A DNA stretch of 64,000 bases from Flavobacteriales bacterium (GTDB lineage Bacteria; Bacteroidota; Bacteroidia; Flavobacteriales_F; PHOS-HE28): positions 1-64,000 of the forward strand of contig JADJOG010000045.1 in assembly GCA_016713865.1 (NCBI GenBank). The letters run 5' to 3'. Shown in pieces: positions 18,138-27,884 of this stretch. The notes below the pieces were generated by a model. It ran no database searches and was not told the origin of the DNA. It worked only from the letters and a program-made list of their open reading frames with translations. Position numbers and translations under genes: made by a program. The stretch's first letter is position 1, and each line of letters begins with the position of its first letter.

Positions 18138-19557
18138 TTATGGTGCCTTTTGGCGCTTCATGGTGCGTGACACAACCTCGGCTACAATAACGATTACGCC
18201 TAAGCCATAAGCCGTGGTCAAGTAACGCCACTCGGTTGCGCGAACTACCAATGGGAAAACCAGGATCGCACTGAGGAAAAGAAGTGGAACAAGCGGGTCA
18301 GACCAACGCCTGCGCCAATGCTTCGCTCCCAATAGGCAGAGGATCATCGCGCCGGGGACGAAAACGATGTACAGTGCGGAATAGCCGAGCTTCAGTACCT
18401 TCTCTAGCGGGCCCAATGCATGCCAGGCGCGCCCCATGGTGATTGCGTTCCTGAGTGCGCGGTGCAAGCGGGCGATTCTCAAGCCGAGCCACCACATGGT
18501 AGTGCCAAGGTCGTTCAAGCTTGATCGCCGCGATGCAATGATCGCAAGCGTTGGAAATGGACGTGAGCAATTCAGGGTCGGGGAAGGCCGCGCCACTGCG
18601 CTCGCGTTGGCGCACGAGGTCAGCGATCCGCTGCAAGGAATCGATCGGGCAGGACTTCGTGATCGCGAAGCGCGGCAAGGGGCAGGGACCTTCACTATCG
18701 GCTCCGCGCCCGAGGAACCATCTGATTTCCGAGCCTTCGTTCCACCATACATAGCTCGCGCCAGAGGCTCGCATCAGTTCAATCAGTGGATAGTGCACAT
18801 CGGCCTTCAGGTTGGGGGCTATCGCGGGCACGAGCGGTTGAAAGCGGCCATTGGCAATCTGGTTGCGGCAAACCCAGGCTGCATCCGCAAGCAGGAAAGG
18901 CAGAAGGAGCCAGACAAACGCGAGTACCCGTTGACGCATAGTTCCGAGACCTGCATTGAACACCACCGCCACTGCGAACACTCCGAAGAGCACCACGAAC
19001 ACCGGTTTGAGGAAAACCAGCCATGCCAAGCCCAACCCGCACTGGAGCAGATATTTCGTGCGATGTATCTGCGCGCTTGCCATCAACCATGCATGCACAG
19101 AGAAGAGCAGGGCGAAAGCAGCGAATGTCTCTGTGAGGATGAAGCGATCATAACATGCGACGAACGAGCTTATGAGCATCATCCAGAAACCCCAGCGGAA
19201 CGCCTTTACGGATCCAGTGCTCCGCAGCAGGATGTATGCGGCCAAGAGCGCGGACGAAGCGCCAGCAAGGACCTGTGCGACCACCAGCCCATTCAGGGCG
19301 GCTGTCGAATCGAGCATCAGCCTGAGCACCAGATACACGATGCCGTATCCCGGCATGCGGAAATCCGGCGTGTAGCCGCGGCCCCCAAGCAGTGATTCAA
19401 TAGGCGCGATATAATCGAGTGAATCGGCTGAGAGCGCGTACAATTCACCATGCTCACCCAAGCCATGCATGCTCAGCTGCCAGATGAGCATTAACGATCG
19501 ACCGAAGATGGCAATCAGAAGAACGCGCAACGGGTGGTCTGGTTTGATGAAGCTCAT
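18138..19557 (-). CDS. Second GT-C-like membrane glycosyltransferase, paralogue (frameshifted)
   Basis: Similar in length and layout to the gene at 16.3-17.8 kb: an early outside loop DSLDYIAPIESLLGGRGY and then RMPGYGIVYLVLRL, followed by about ten hydrophobic helices. The frame is broken near 18480; after it the reading continues IARLHRALRNAITMGRAW and ends with helices and KRQKAP-stop at 18138. A tandem pair of such proteins suggests two sugars or two acceptors in one surface glycan. I start at the ATG at 19557; another in-frame ATG lies at 19566. It diverges from the epimerase gene. Confidence 0.7.
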
Positions 19558-19710
19558 GGTCGGCATGCGCGCTCGGTTGGCTCATGCGAAGCGTTACTTT
19601 CGACGCCAGCCCGCCACAAGTTTATCTGGACTTGAGCCAATCACGCATGCATCGCGCCAGGATTGTGGTAACGTGCCGCGCCAACCTGATCCTGTTCTGA
19701 TTCATCGCTA

Positions 19711-20713
19711 ATGCATGCCCTAGTCACTGGAGGAGCTGGTTTCATTGGGAGCCATGTTGTTGATCGCATGCTGCGGATCGGATGGCGGGTGACTGTTATC
19801 GACAACATGGACCCCTTCTATCACAGGTCGGTGAAGGAGTCCAATATCGCGGGGCATGCCGCCGCTCCGAATTATCGCTTCATGGAAGGCGATGTGCTCG
19901 ATCCGCTGGTCTTGAGCAGCGCTTGGAATGTCATGGAACCGTTCGACGCCGTGTTGCACCTTGCCGCAAAAGCCGGTGTGAGGCCAAGCATATCCGACCC
20001 GATTGGCTATGACAAGGTGAATGTCAGGGGCACGCTCGCCATGCTCGATTTCGCTCGGGAACGAGGCATCGGGCATTTCATATTGGCCAGCAGCAGCAGC
20101 GTTTATGGAGAGGAGCCGTCAGTTCCGTGGAAGGAGTCGGTTGATACCGCGCGGCCAATCAGCCCGTATGCGGCCTCGAAGGTTATAGCCGAACGTTTGG
20201 CTGGCTTGTATTCCAAGCTGCATGGGATGCGCGTCACGGCCCTGCGCTTCTTCACTGTTTATGGTCCGCGTCAAAGACCCGATCTGGCCATTCACCGTTT
20301 CACTCGCGCCATACTGGAAGGAACAGCTATTGAGCAGTTCGGCGATGGAAGCACGCGGCGCGATTACACGTTCATCGATGACATCGTCGATGGAATCATC
20401 GCGGCGATCATGCGCAATGCTGGCGGTAACTACGAGGTTTACAATCTGGGGGAATTCGCGAACCGTCGCACTTCGTGAACTGATTTCAGCCCTTGAAGAA
20501 GTGCTTGGGAAAGAGGCCATCATCAAACGGTCGCCGGAGCAGCCTGGTGATGTTCCGCAGACTTTCGCCGACACCTCGAAGTCCGGACAGGATCTGGGCT
20601 ACGAGCCACGAACTGAATTGAAGCACGGTTTGATGAGGTTCAAGGAATGGTACCAAGGCACCCGGCTCCCGGTGAGCGGCGCGAGTACGGCACCAACTGC
20701 CAATCGGAATTAA
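19711..20713 (+). CDS. NAD-dependent sugar epimerase/dehydratase, UDP-glucuronate 4-epimerase-like (frameshifted)
   Basis: An extended SDR starting HALVTGGAGFIGSHVVDRML, with SSSSVYGE, the catalytic Tyr/Lys in ISPYAASKVIAE, FFTVYGPRQRPDLA and RDYTFIDDIVDGI. This combination is closest to UDP-glucuronate/UDP-glucose 4-epimerases and GDP-mannose dehydratase-like enzymes. The frame shifts near 20455, where an extra T in GGGGAATTCG breaks an expected NLGESRTVALREL; the second frame then finishes the C-terminal domain. It supplies a nucleotide sugar to the surrounding glycan genes by inference. Its 3' end overlaps the convergent merR gene by four bases. Confidence 0.85.
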
Positions 20714-21063
20714 CCTCTTTCCAGATCGGTGCGCAGCGCGACCAGGGTTCTGCGCATTTGCAGCAGCCGCTCGCGCAGTTGCTCCACCATTATCGGCTGC
20801 CCTTCGGTCTCATCGCCTTTGCGCAGTTGCGCCCGTGCGCCATTCAGTGTGTAGCCCTCTTCCTTCACCAGCTGCTGGATCCGCTTGAACTGCTCAATCT
20901 CCTTGCGCGTGTATAGCCGGTCTCCTTTTCCCGTGCGCCGCGCCGCGCTCATGCCGAACTCCTTCTCCCAGAATCGGATGGTGGAATTGTTCACGCCTAA
21001 TTCCTCGGCCATCTCACCGATGGTCCAGTAGAGTTTCTCGATGGTCTTGGGCTTTAGCGGCAT
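20710..21063 (-). CDS. MerR family transcriptional regulator
   Basis: 117 residues. An N-terminal winged helix-turn-helix (WTIGEMAEELGVNNSTIRFWEKEFG, residues about 9-33) is followed by the RLYTRKEIEQFKRIQQLV recognition and linker helices and a C-terminal coiled coil. No effector-binding domain or metal cysteines are present, so this is the short Bacteroidota MerR type of unknown signal. A TAAATTCG element lies seven bases upstream of the ATG. The 3' end overlaps the convergent epimerase gene, and the M23 peptidase gene is upstream on the same strand. Confidence 0.9.
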   Translation of the reverse strand: MPLKPKTIEKLYWTIGEMAEELGVNNSTIRFWEKEFGMSAARRTGKGDRLYTRKEIEQFKRIQQLVKEEGYTLNGARAQLRKGDETEGQPIMVEQLRERLLQMRRTLVALRTDLERG

Positions 21064-21069
21064 GGCGGG

Positions 21070-21077
21070 CGAATTTA
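21070..21077 (-). promoter_or_regulatory. Candidate -7 element of the merR gene (TAAATTCG)
   Basis: Read on the minus strand, TAAATTCG ends about seven bases before the ATG at 21063, matching the TAnnTTYG pattern and implying an almost leaderless mRNA. It lies in the short gap after the M23 peptidase stop. Confidence 0.45.
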
Positions 21078-21081
21078 CCTG

Positions 21082-22051
21082 TCAATCCAAGGTCTGGCCA
21101 CCCGTGCGCGAGATCTCAAGGAGCCGCGCGTATTCCTCAGGCGTGAGGTCGTTGAAATAGTAATTGGCGGGATCAACCGGGTTGCCGCTCTTGTGCACTT
21201 CGTAATGCAGATGCGGCCCAACGCTGAGACCGGTGTTGCCGACCAGGCCGATCACGTCGCCGCGTTTCAGTTTCTGCCCGCGCCGCACTTCCAACTTGCT
21301 CAGGTGGGCATAGAGCGTAGAGTAGCCGAAGCCGTGATCGATCACCACGTGCAAGCCGTATCCGTTTGTGGCGTACTCGGCCAAGGATACCGTGCCATCG
21401 CCTGTGGAGTGGATCGGTGTTCCCGGCTTCGCAGTGAAGTCCATGCCAGCGTGGAACTTCTGGATCTTGTGGATCGGATGTATCCGCCAGCCGAAGCCCC
21501 CAGCGGCCTGCGTGAGGTCCTTGTTCGGAATGGGCTGTATGGAGGGAATCGCCGCGAGCATCTCCTGCTTGTTCAGCACGAGAACGGCCACATCATCGAG
21601 CGATTTCGATTGCACCACGAGCTGGCGACTGATGCGGTCGAGCCGTTGCCGGGTCTGCGTGATCAGCTCTGCGCTTACATAGCCGGCTAGGTCGCGATAG
21701 CGATTGATGCCCCCGGTGCCTGCCTGGCGCATGTGCTCCGGTACAGGGTCGGCCTCGAAGATCACGCGGTAGATATTGTCGTCTCGTCGGCGCATCGCCC
21801 AATGCGAGCTCCAGCTCGGTCAGGTGCTGATTGATCAATTCATACTGCACGAGCAATTGGCGGTTCTCGCGGCGGAGCAAAGCCTCCTTCGGGCTATCGA
21901 TGAACTGATAGATCAGGAAGATCCCAAGCAGTCCGACCGCCAAGCCGGGTAGCAGCAGCAGAATGATGCGCTTGAGCCGCTGCCGCGCTGTGAGCCGTAT
22001 CCGCTCGAAGCTCAGCGTCTTGGTATTGAAGCGGTACTTGTGCTCGGGCAT
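21082..22051 (-). CDS. M23 family metallopeptidase, membrane-anchored with coiled coil (frameshifted)
   Basis: A LytM-type endopeptidase or division-associated factor acting on cell-wall peptides in the periplasm. The N-terminus (MPEHKYRFNTKTLSFERI) leads to one membrane helix (IILLLLPGLAVGLLGIFLIYQF) and a coiled coil, then the catalytic domain with HAGMDFTAKPGTPI (HxxxD), YAHLSKLEVRRGQ and HLHYEVHKSG (HxH). The frame changes near 21796, between LTELELALG and MRRRDDNIYRVIF, typical of a single-base error. The layout matches the Bacteroidota M23 proteins often found beside alaS, as here on the opposite strand. Confidence 0.88.
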
Positions 22052-22165
22052 GGCGCGGTAGGGAAGGGGCAAGGTAAAAGCCGACAGGACACCTGAATGG
22101 GCGCGAAGCCGAACCGCTGTTAAACCGTGTTGATCGGAACCACTTCTCCGCAAAGGCCCGCTCGG

Positions 22166-22173
22166 TACTTTCG
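22166..22173 (+). promoter_or_regulatory. Candidate -7 element of alaS (TACTTTCG)
   Basis: TACTTTCG matches TAnnTTYG about 40 bases before the alaS ATG, in the divergent region between the M23 peptidase and alaS. A matching element for the M23 gene on the other strand (TACCTTGC, 22069-22076) lies close by. Confidence 0.45.
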
Positions 22174-22211
22174 CGCGCCGTTCGCCGAAGGCGGGCGTTT
22201 TCGCAGAACAC

Positions 22212-24790
22212 ATGCTTACCAGCCAGCAGATACGCCAGAAGTTCCTCGACCATTTCGCCAAACGTGGTCACCAGATCGTGCCCAGCGCACCCATGGTGAT
22301 CAAGGACGATCCCACGCTCATGTTCACCAACGCGGGCATGAACCAATTCAAGGATCTGTTCCTCGGCAATCGCCCTGCGCAGCACAAGCGCATCGCCGAC
22401 ACGCAGAAATGCCTGCGCGTCTCAGGCAAGCACAACGACCTGGAGGAGGTAGGTATCGACACCTACCACCACACCATGTTCGAGATGCTCGGCAACTGGA
22501 GCTTCGGCGATTACTTCAAGAAGGAAGCGATCCAGTGGGCGTGGGAGTTGCTCGTTGACGAGTACAAGATCAGCAAGGAGGACATCTACGTGACCTACTT
22601 CGGCGGCGACGAGAAGGATGGCCTGCCCGCCGATGAGGAGACGCGCCTGCTGTGGTTGCAGTACATGCCCGAAGAGCGTATCCTTCCGTTCTCGCGCAAG
22701 GACAACTTCTGGGAGATGGGCGACACCGGTCCGTGCGGGCCCTGCACCGAGATCCACGTGGATGTGCGCACTGCCAAAGAGAAAGCGCAGAGGCCCGGCC
22801 GCGAGTTGGTGAACAACGACCACCCGCAGGTGATCGAGATCTGGAACAACGTGTTCATGCAGTTCGAGCGCAAGGCCGATGGCTCGCTCGTGACGCTGCC
22901 CGCGCAGCACGTGGATACCGGCATGGGCTTCGAGCGCCTGTGCATGGTGCTGCAAGGCAAGCGCAGCAACTACGATACGGATGTCTTCCAGCCGCTGATC
23001 CAGGCTATCGCGAAGCAGTGCGGGAAGACTTACGGCCAGGCCGAGAAGGAAGACATCGCCATGCGCGTGATCGCCGATCACCTGCGCGCCATCAGCTTCG
23101 CTATTGCCGATGGACAATTGCCGAGCAATACCGGCGCTGGCTATGTGATCCGCGCATCCTGCGTCGTGCGGTGCGTTACGGTTACAGTTTCCTGGGCTTC
23201 AACGAGCCATTCATGTTCACGCTGGTGCCCACGCTCGCGAAGGAAATGGGCGATCAATTCCCTGAGTTGCGCAAGCAGCAGCAGCTCATCGAGAGCGTGA
23301 TCCAGGAGGAGGAGAAGGCCTTCCTGCGCACATTGGAGCAAGGCACCAAGCGTCTCGAACAAGCGCTCTCAGAATCGAAAGGAACGCTTGCTGGTGATCG
23401 CGCATTCGAGCTATTCGACACCTACGGCTTCCCCATCGACCTCACGCAGCTGATCGCTCGCGAACAGAAGATGAACGTGGACATGAAGGGCTTCGAGGTT
23501 GAATTGCAGAAGCAGAAGGAACGCTCACGCGCTGCAACGGCCGTCACCACCGGCGATTGGGCGGATTGGGCAAAGGCGAGACCGCCTTCATCGGCTACGA
23601 TGAATTGATCACCGAGGCCCGCATCCTGCGCTACCGTAAAGTCTCTGGCAAAGGCGGCGACCAGTTCCAGCTCGTGCTCGATCGCACGCCGTTCTATGCC
23701 GAAGGCGGCGGACAGGTGGGCGATCAAGGCTGGCTGATTCAAGGCGCTGATCAGGTTGAAGTAATCGACACCAAGCGCGAGAACCAACTGATCGTGCACT
23801 TCACCAAGGAGTTGCCGAAGGATGTGACGAAGCCGATGACGGCGCAAGTGCATTCGCAACGCCGCGGCCTCACCGCGCGCAACCACACGGCCACGCACCT
23901 GCTGCACCACGCCCTGCGCAAGCACCTGGGCACGCACGTGGAGCAGAAGGGCTCGCTCGTGGCACCCGACCGCTTGCGCTTCGACATCAGCCACTTCGCC
24001 AAGGTGACGCCTGAGGAATTGGCCACCATCGAGCGCGAGGTGAACGCCATGGTCACCGACGACATCGTGTTCGACGACAAGCGCAACGTGCCCATCGCGG
24101 AGGCGAAGGCCATGGGCGCCATGGCGCTCTTCGGCGAGAAGTATGGCGATAACGTGCGCGTGGTGAAGTTCGGCCCCAGCGTGGAACTCTGTGGTGGTAC
24201 GCATGTGCCGCGCACCGGTGTGATCGGACCTTTCCGCATCGTGAGCGAGAGCGCACTGGCTGCAGGCATCCGCCGCATCGAAGCCATCACCAGCGTGGAG
24301 GCCGAGCGCATGATCAACGAGAAGCTCGCGAAGCTGGAGGCCATCGAAGTACTGCTGAAGAACCCTGCCGATGTGGTGGCCGCCGTGCAGAAATTGTCCG
24401 AGCAGAACACTGCGCTTACGAAGGAACTGGAAAAGGCAGTGAAAGAGAAAGTGAAGCGCTTGGCCTCTTCCATTCCCGCGAAGGCGAAGGCGAATGCGAA
24501 AGGGGTGAAGGTGCTCGTGGAGCAACTCGACCTCGATCAGAACGGCTGGAGGGCGGGGCGAGCAACAGCGATCCGGCCTTCGTTGCGGGTTCCGATCGAT
24601 GGCAAACCCTTGCTCGCCGTAAAGCTCGGCAAGAAGGACGGGAAGGGTTTGAAAGCCGTGGACATCATCATCGATGCACTAGGCGATCAAGGGCGGCGGA
24701 GGTGGCCAACCCGATTTCGCAACGGCCGGCGGCAAGGAGCCGAGTGGCATGAGCGAGGCGCTGAAGAAGGCGGCGGAAATTCTGAGTTGA
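22212..24790 (+). CDS. alaS: Alanyl-tRNA synthetase (several frameshifts)
   Basis: Charges tRNA-Ala. From the N-terminus it shows the class II catalytic core (QIRQKFLDHFAKRGH, TNAGMNQFKD, HHTMFEMLGNWSFGDYFK, ETRLLW), the editing domain with the zinc motif (RNHTATHLLHHALRK, SVELCGGTHVPRTGVIG) and the C-terminal oligomerisation and DHHA1 region ending AALKKAAEIL-type sequence just before the TGA at 24790. Frame changes near 23151, 23565, 24550 and 24692 break it into pieces; each fits single-base loss or gain (for example CCGCCGC read as CCGCGC). As a single-copy essential gene it must be intact in the organism. Confidence 0.95.
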
Positions 24791-24889
24791 TCCGCTGCCG
24801 ATCACTTGTCCAAGCGTCCGATTCGTCTGTTCCGTCGCGATCCGCTGTTTCTCAGCCGTCAGCGCGACTCGCTGAGGGCACGGCGTTGC

Positions 24890-25455
24890 TCAATGCCTAA
24901 AGGTCCTGACCGGCCTGTGTTGGGCCAGCCCTTGGTCCCTTGAAAAGCTCGTGGCGTTGCTGGCCGCGTTGAGACTGAACAGCTCATCGATGGAGGGGGG
25001 TTGGCGGTGCCTGGGTGGTGGAGCAGTTGTTGGTGATAGCGCATCAGGTCGGTTCGCAGCCGGGGTCGCCAATAGTTCATTCCACCGGTGGAGAGCAGCA
25101 CTTTAAAAAGGCGGCTGGCCACGAAGGTCTTCGCCACCCCAGATTGCGACTACCGTATAGCCTGCGCTCGAGGTCCTCCAAGCCCATGTTGCCGGTAAAG
25201 AAGGCCATCGCCGAATCCGCCCGGCGGGGGTCGTGCAACCGCCGGGGGGGCGCAACCCCCGGGGCGGGTCCGGGGTTTTCTTCGTGTTTGCGGGGGGGGT
25301 TTTCCGCGACCCCCCTTGCCCTTTTCTCCAAGCGTTCAGCTGCAATGCGATGAAAATAACGACACGACCAGGACGACTCGCCCACGGCACAAAAGGTACC
25401 GCTTCAGGCGACCGTCATCGAGCAGGCGTTTATGGACCGTGTTGAAGACCTTCAT
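24890..25455 (-). pseudogene. Broken DUF6090-like membrane protein gene
   Basis: Read on the minus strand, the piece beginning MKVFNTVHKRLLDDGRLKRY continues in another frame as an AVGE...VVIGI...IALQLNAW-type helix. This is the hallmark start of Bacteroidota DUF6090 proteins. Further fragments (FKVLLSTGGMNY, then PPSIDELFSLNAASN and an end near 24890) are spread over all three frames. The middle (25225-25320) has runs of eight or nine G or C, so consensus errors are likely. Whether the gene is really dead cannot be told. Function of the family is unknown. Confidence 0.5.
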
Positions 25456-25537
25456 GGTAACGCCGAATGCGTGGTCCCTACCGCCACCTGCGCCGGAAAG
25501 CCGGAGCGTTTGACCAGCCCCCTCTTGCACAACAAAG

Positions 25538-25561
25538 CCCCTTCCGGTGCGTCGGAAGGGG
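25538..25561 (-). terminator. Rho-independent-type hairpin downstream of the DUF5684 gene
   Basis: CCCCTTCCG (25538-25546) pairs perfectly with CGGAAGGGG (25553-25561) around a six-base loop. On the minus strand the stem is followed by CTTTGTTGT, a weak U-rich tail, 34 bases after the stop of the gene at 25595. Confidence 0.7.
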
Positions 25562-25594
25562 TTGTTGCGGCGTGAGGAGCAGAATGCGCTTACC

Positions 25595-26056
25595 TCACGC
25601 CATCTGAGGGTGGGCGCGCCCCACTTTGTGCGCTTTGGGCAAGGGTTGCTGGCCGCGCAGCGGGCCGAGGTATTGGTCGTCGCTTAATGCCAGGTTCAGG
25701 ATGTACAAGCCGTTGAGGCCGATCACAAGGATCTTGTCGAGCAGCGACGTCTTGCCAAAGCACGAAATCACCTCGATCCAAACCTTCGGGATGAAGTAGA
25801 GTTGGCCCCAGATCGGGATCAACATCTTCCAGCCATCGCTAGCGGGTCGGCCAACGATGCGCATGAAGACGACGATGTTCCAAACAGGCACAAAAGCCGC
25901 CAAGCCGGGCAGACGGCATTTCTCATAGAGGCGCCACTGAGCGAGCAGCGCGATCACAACGATGAAGCCGACGGCGTAATAGAAGGCATTGCCCATGCCC
26001 AAGGTCCGGTAGAAGTACTCGTGTACCCCCCAGAGCATATCCAGCAGTTTATCCAT
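25595..26056 (-). CDS. Small DUF5684-domain integral membrane protein
   Basis: About 153 residues from the ATG at 26056 (MDKLLDMLWGVHEYFYR). Three or four hydrophobic helices and the DUF5684 pattern (FVPVWNIVVFMRIVGRP, then IWGQLYFIPKVWIEV) are visible. In other Bacteroidota this module also forms the N-terminal membrane part of some signal peptidase I proteins, but no peptidase domain follows here. The role is unknown. The C-terminal tail is charged and cytosolic-looking. A clear hairpin terminator follows. Confidence 0.75.
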   Translation of the reverse strand: MDKLLDMLWGVHEYFYRTLGMGNAFYYAVGFIVVIALLAQWRLYEKCRLPGLAAFVPVWNIVVFMRIVGRPASDGWKMLIPIWGQLYFIPKVWIEVISCFGKTSLLDKILVIGLNGLYILNLALSDDQYLGPLRGQQPLPKAHKVGRAHPQMA

Positions 26057-26290
26057 GGTGTGCAGGTAATTAACAGGGCGGTAAGGCCCTAGCAGGTGGT
26101 TCCACGCAAATAGACGCGACGAATCAGGCCGAGTTGCCTTGCTCAACGGTCTTCTATCCTCATCGGTGTGTGCATGGAGCGGGGTTTTGGACCAACTCGG
26201 GCGATTCATCGATGAGGGGCTCGGGTGGGAACTAGGCGAAAGCCCATATCAGGCCCGCATGAGAAGAGATTCGCGGCGAAAGCATCCCCG

Positions 26291-26298
26291 TACTTTCG
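26291..26298 (+). promoter_or_regulatory. Candidate -7 element of the first Wzi/RemB-like gene (TACTTTCG)
   Basis: TACTTTCG ends 12 bases before the ATG at 26310, matching TAnnTTYG and implying a 5' leader of under ten bases. Confidence 0.45.
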
Positions 26299-26309
26299 GC
26301 CGCCCTGCC

Positions 26310-27878
26310 ATGCGCGCGCTAGTCACTCTCATCTCGTCGCTGCTGATCATGTCGGGGTTGCATGCCCAGCAGAACGATATCCTGCTGAATCGTGACGTCT
26401 ACATCGATGTGGAGCGGAATGCTGCGCGATTGGACACCATCGTGCATGTTGGGCTGAAACCCTTGCTGGAGAGCCGTGCCGATCTCACGAACGTCATGGG
26501 CCATCGGGTCGATTCAGCGAAGTATTTCTACTGGCATACCGTGAAGCTCTTCCGCGATCACTTGTTCGAAGTGGTCGAGGGCGATGTGCGCCTGACGCTC
26601 GATCCGCTCTTTCAGCAGGAATACGGCCAGGATTTCGGCGATCAGACCTCTTACTCGGACACCACTGTGCTGTACTTCAACTCACGCGGCTTCGTGTTTG
26701 CGGAGATATCGGCTCGCGGGTGTCCTTCCGGACCATGTTCCACGAGAGCCGAGGAGCATTGCCTTCGTTCATGTTCCAGCGGGTGCGCGCAGTTGATGTC
26801 CCTCTCCGGGCAGGGCCGCGTGAAATACTTCGATGGGCGCAAGGTCGACTATGGTTGGTCGCAAGCGAACATCTCGGTGGCGGTGCGACCGTGGCTGAAC
26901 GCGCAACTGGGCCATGGCAGGCACTTCGTGGGGCATGGCTACAGGAGCGTGCTGCTCAGCGATTACGCTCCGCCCGCGCCCTACGTGAAGCTGAGCGCGC
27001 TCACACGGGACCGGAGGCTTCAATATTCCACATGGCATACGCGGCTCCTGCGCGGGGCTAGCACTGGAGATCGCCTGCCCACCGGCGAAAGCAGCGAGGC
27101 GCTGTTCCGTTGGATGCGCGCGCGCTTCCATCACGTATCGCTGAATCTCGGACGCGCGCAGATCGGATTGTTCGAGGCCACTGTTTTCCGCAACATTGAC
27201 GATAGCGGGGTCCGGCCTTTCAACCTGCTGGAGCTGAATCCGATCATCGGCCTGAACACGGTCGCGTTAGGATTCGGCAATCCGGATAAATGCCTGACCG
27301 GTGCCGATGCCCGCGTGAAGATCACCGACAAGCTGATGGCCTATGGCCAATTGGCCACCGATAAGCCTGGGCGCTACGCGTGGCAAGCAGGATTGCGGGC
27401 CTTCGATGTGGGTCGCAAGGATCTTCATCTGCAGGCTGAATTCAATACGGCCATGCCTTTCATGTACATGAACGACCCACCCGAGCAGGCCTACCTGAAT
27501 CAGAGTCTACCGCTCGCGCACCCGTTGGGTACCTCATTCAGGGAAGTTGTGGCCATCGCCGATGCTGGATTCGGGCGCTTCTGGCTGCAGGCCAAGGTGA
27601 ACTTGGCCCAATACGAGCGCGAGCAAGCCGAAGGCTTCAATCATGGCACCAGCCTGAACCAGTCCGATGTGGAGGAACGATCTGAAGAGGGCCCCATAAC
27701 GCGGCAACTCACCTTCCTCGATCTGAATGCCTCGTACCTCTTCAACCCGAACACCAACTTGCGGCTGGTAGCTGGATTCTGGCGCCGCGATGTTCCAGGA
27801 GAAAGCGATGGAAGGCAGTCATCGTACCTCTATGTGGCATTGAGGACCGCGCTGTTCAACCGCTACTACGATCTTTGA
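26310..27878 (+). CDS. Wzi/RemB-like outer-membrane capsule or gliding protein (two compensating frameshifts)
   Basis: About 520 residues with a signal peptide (MRALVTLISSLLIMSGLHAQQ). The rest fits the capsule-assembly Wzi / gliding RemB family: WLNAQLGHGRHFVGHGYRS, SDYAPPAPYVKL, LNPIIGLNTVALGFGN and a C-terminal outer-membrane strand ending NRYYDL. The family forms an 18-stranded barrel that anchors or exports surface polysaccharide. Between about 26712 and 26805 a second frame gives a better-fitting FRTMFHESRGALPSFMFQRV, showing two indels that cancel out and leave the frame open. It starts a likely three-gene unit. Confidence 0.78.
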   Translation: MRALVTLISSLLIMSGLHAQQNDILLNRDVYIDVERNAARLDTIVHVGLKPLLESRADLTNVMGHRVDSAKYFYWHTVKLFRDHLFEVVEGDVRLTLDPLFQQEYGQDFGDQTSYSDTTVLYFNSRGFVFAEISARGCPSGPCSTRAEEHCLRSCSSGCAQLMSLSGQGRVKYFDGRKVDYGWSQANISVAVRPWLNAQLGHGRHFVGHGYRSVLLSDYAPPAPYVKLSALTRDRRLQYSTWHTRLLRGASTGDRLPTGESSEALFRWMRARFHHVSLNLGRAQIGLFEATVFRNIDDSGVRPFNLLELNPIIGLNTVALGFGNPDKCLTGADARVKITDKLMAYGQLATDKPGRYAWQAGLRAFDVGRKDLHLQAEFNTAMPFMYMNDPPEQAYLNQSLPLAHPLGTSFREVVAIADAGFGRFWLQAKVNLAQYEREQAEGFNHGTSLNQSDVEERSEEGPITRQLTFLDLNASYLFNPNTNLRLVAGFWRRDVPGESDGRQSSYLYVALRTALFNRYYDL

Positions 27879-27884
27879 AGAGCA

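Noticed and set aside
17830..18210. Plus-strand open frame of 126 codons between the two GT-C-like genes
   Set aside because: No resemblance to any family, and its last 70 bases overlap the end of a real gene on the minus strand.
22212..24790. Programmed ribosomal frameshifting in alaS
   Set aside because: There are at least four shifts in different directions and no slippery heptamer plus pseudoknot; the pattern is found in many unrelated genes, which fits sequencing error.
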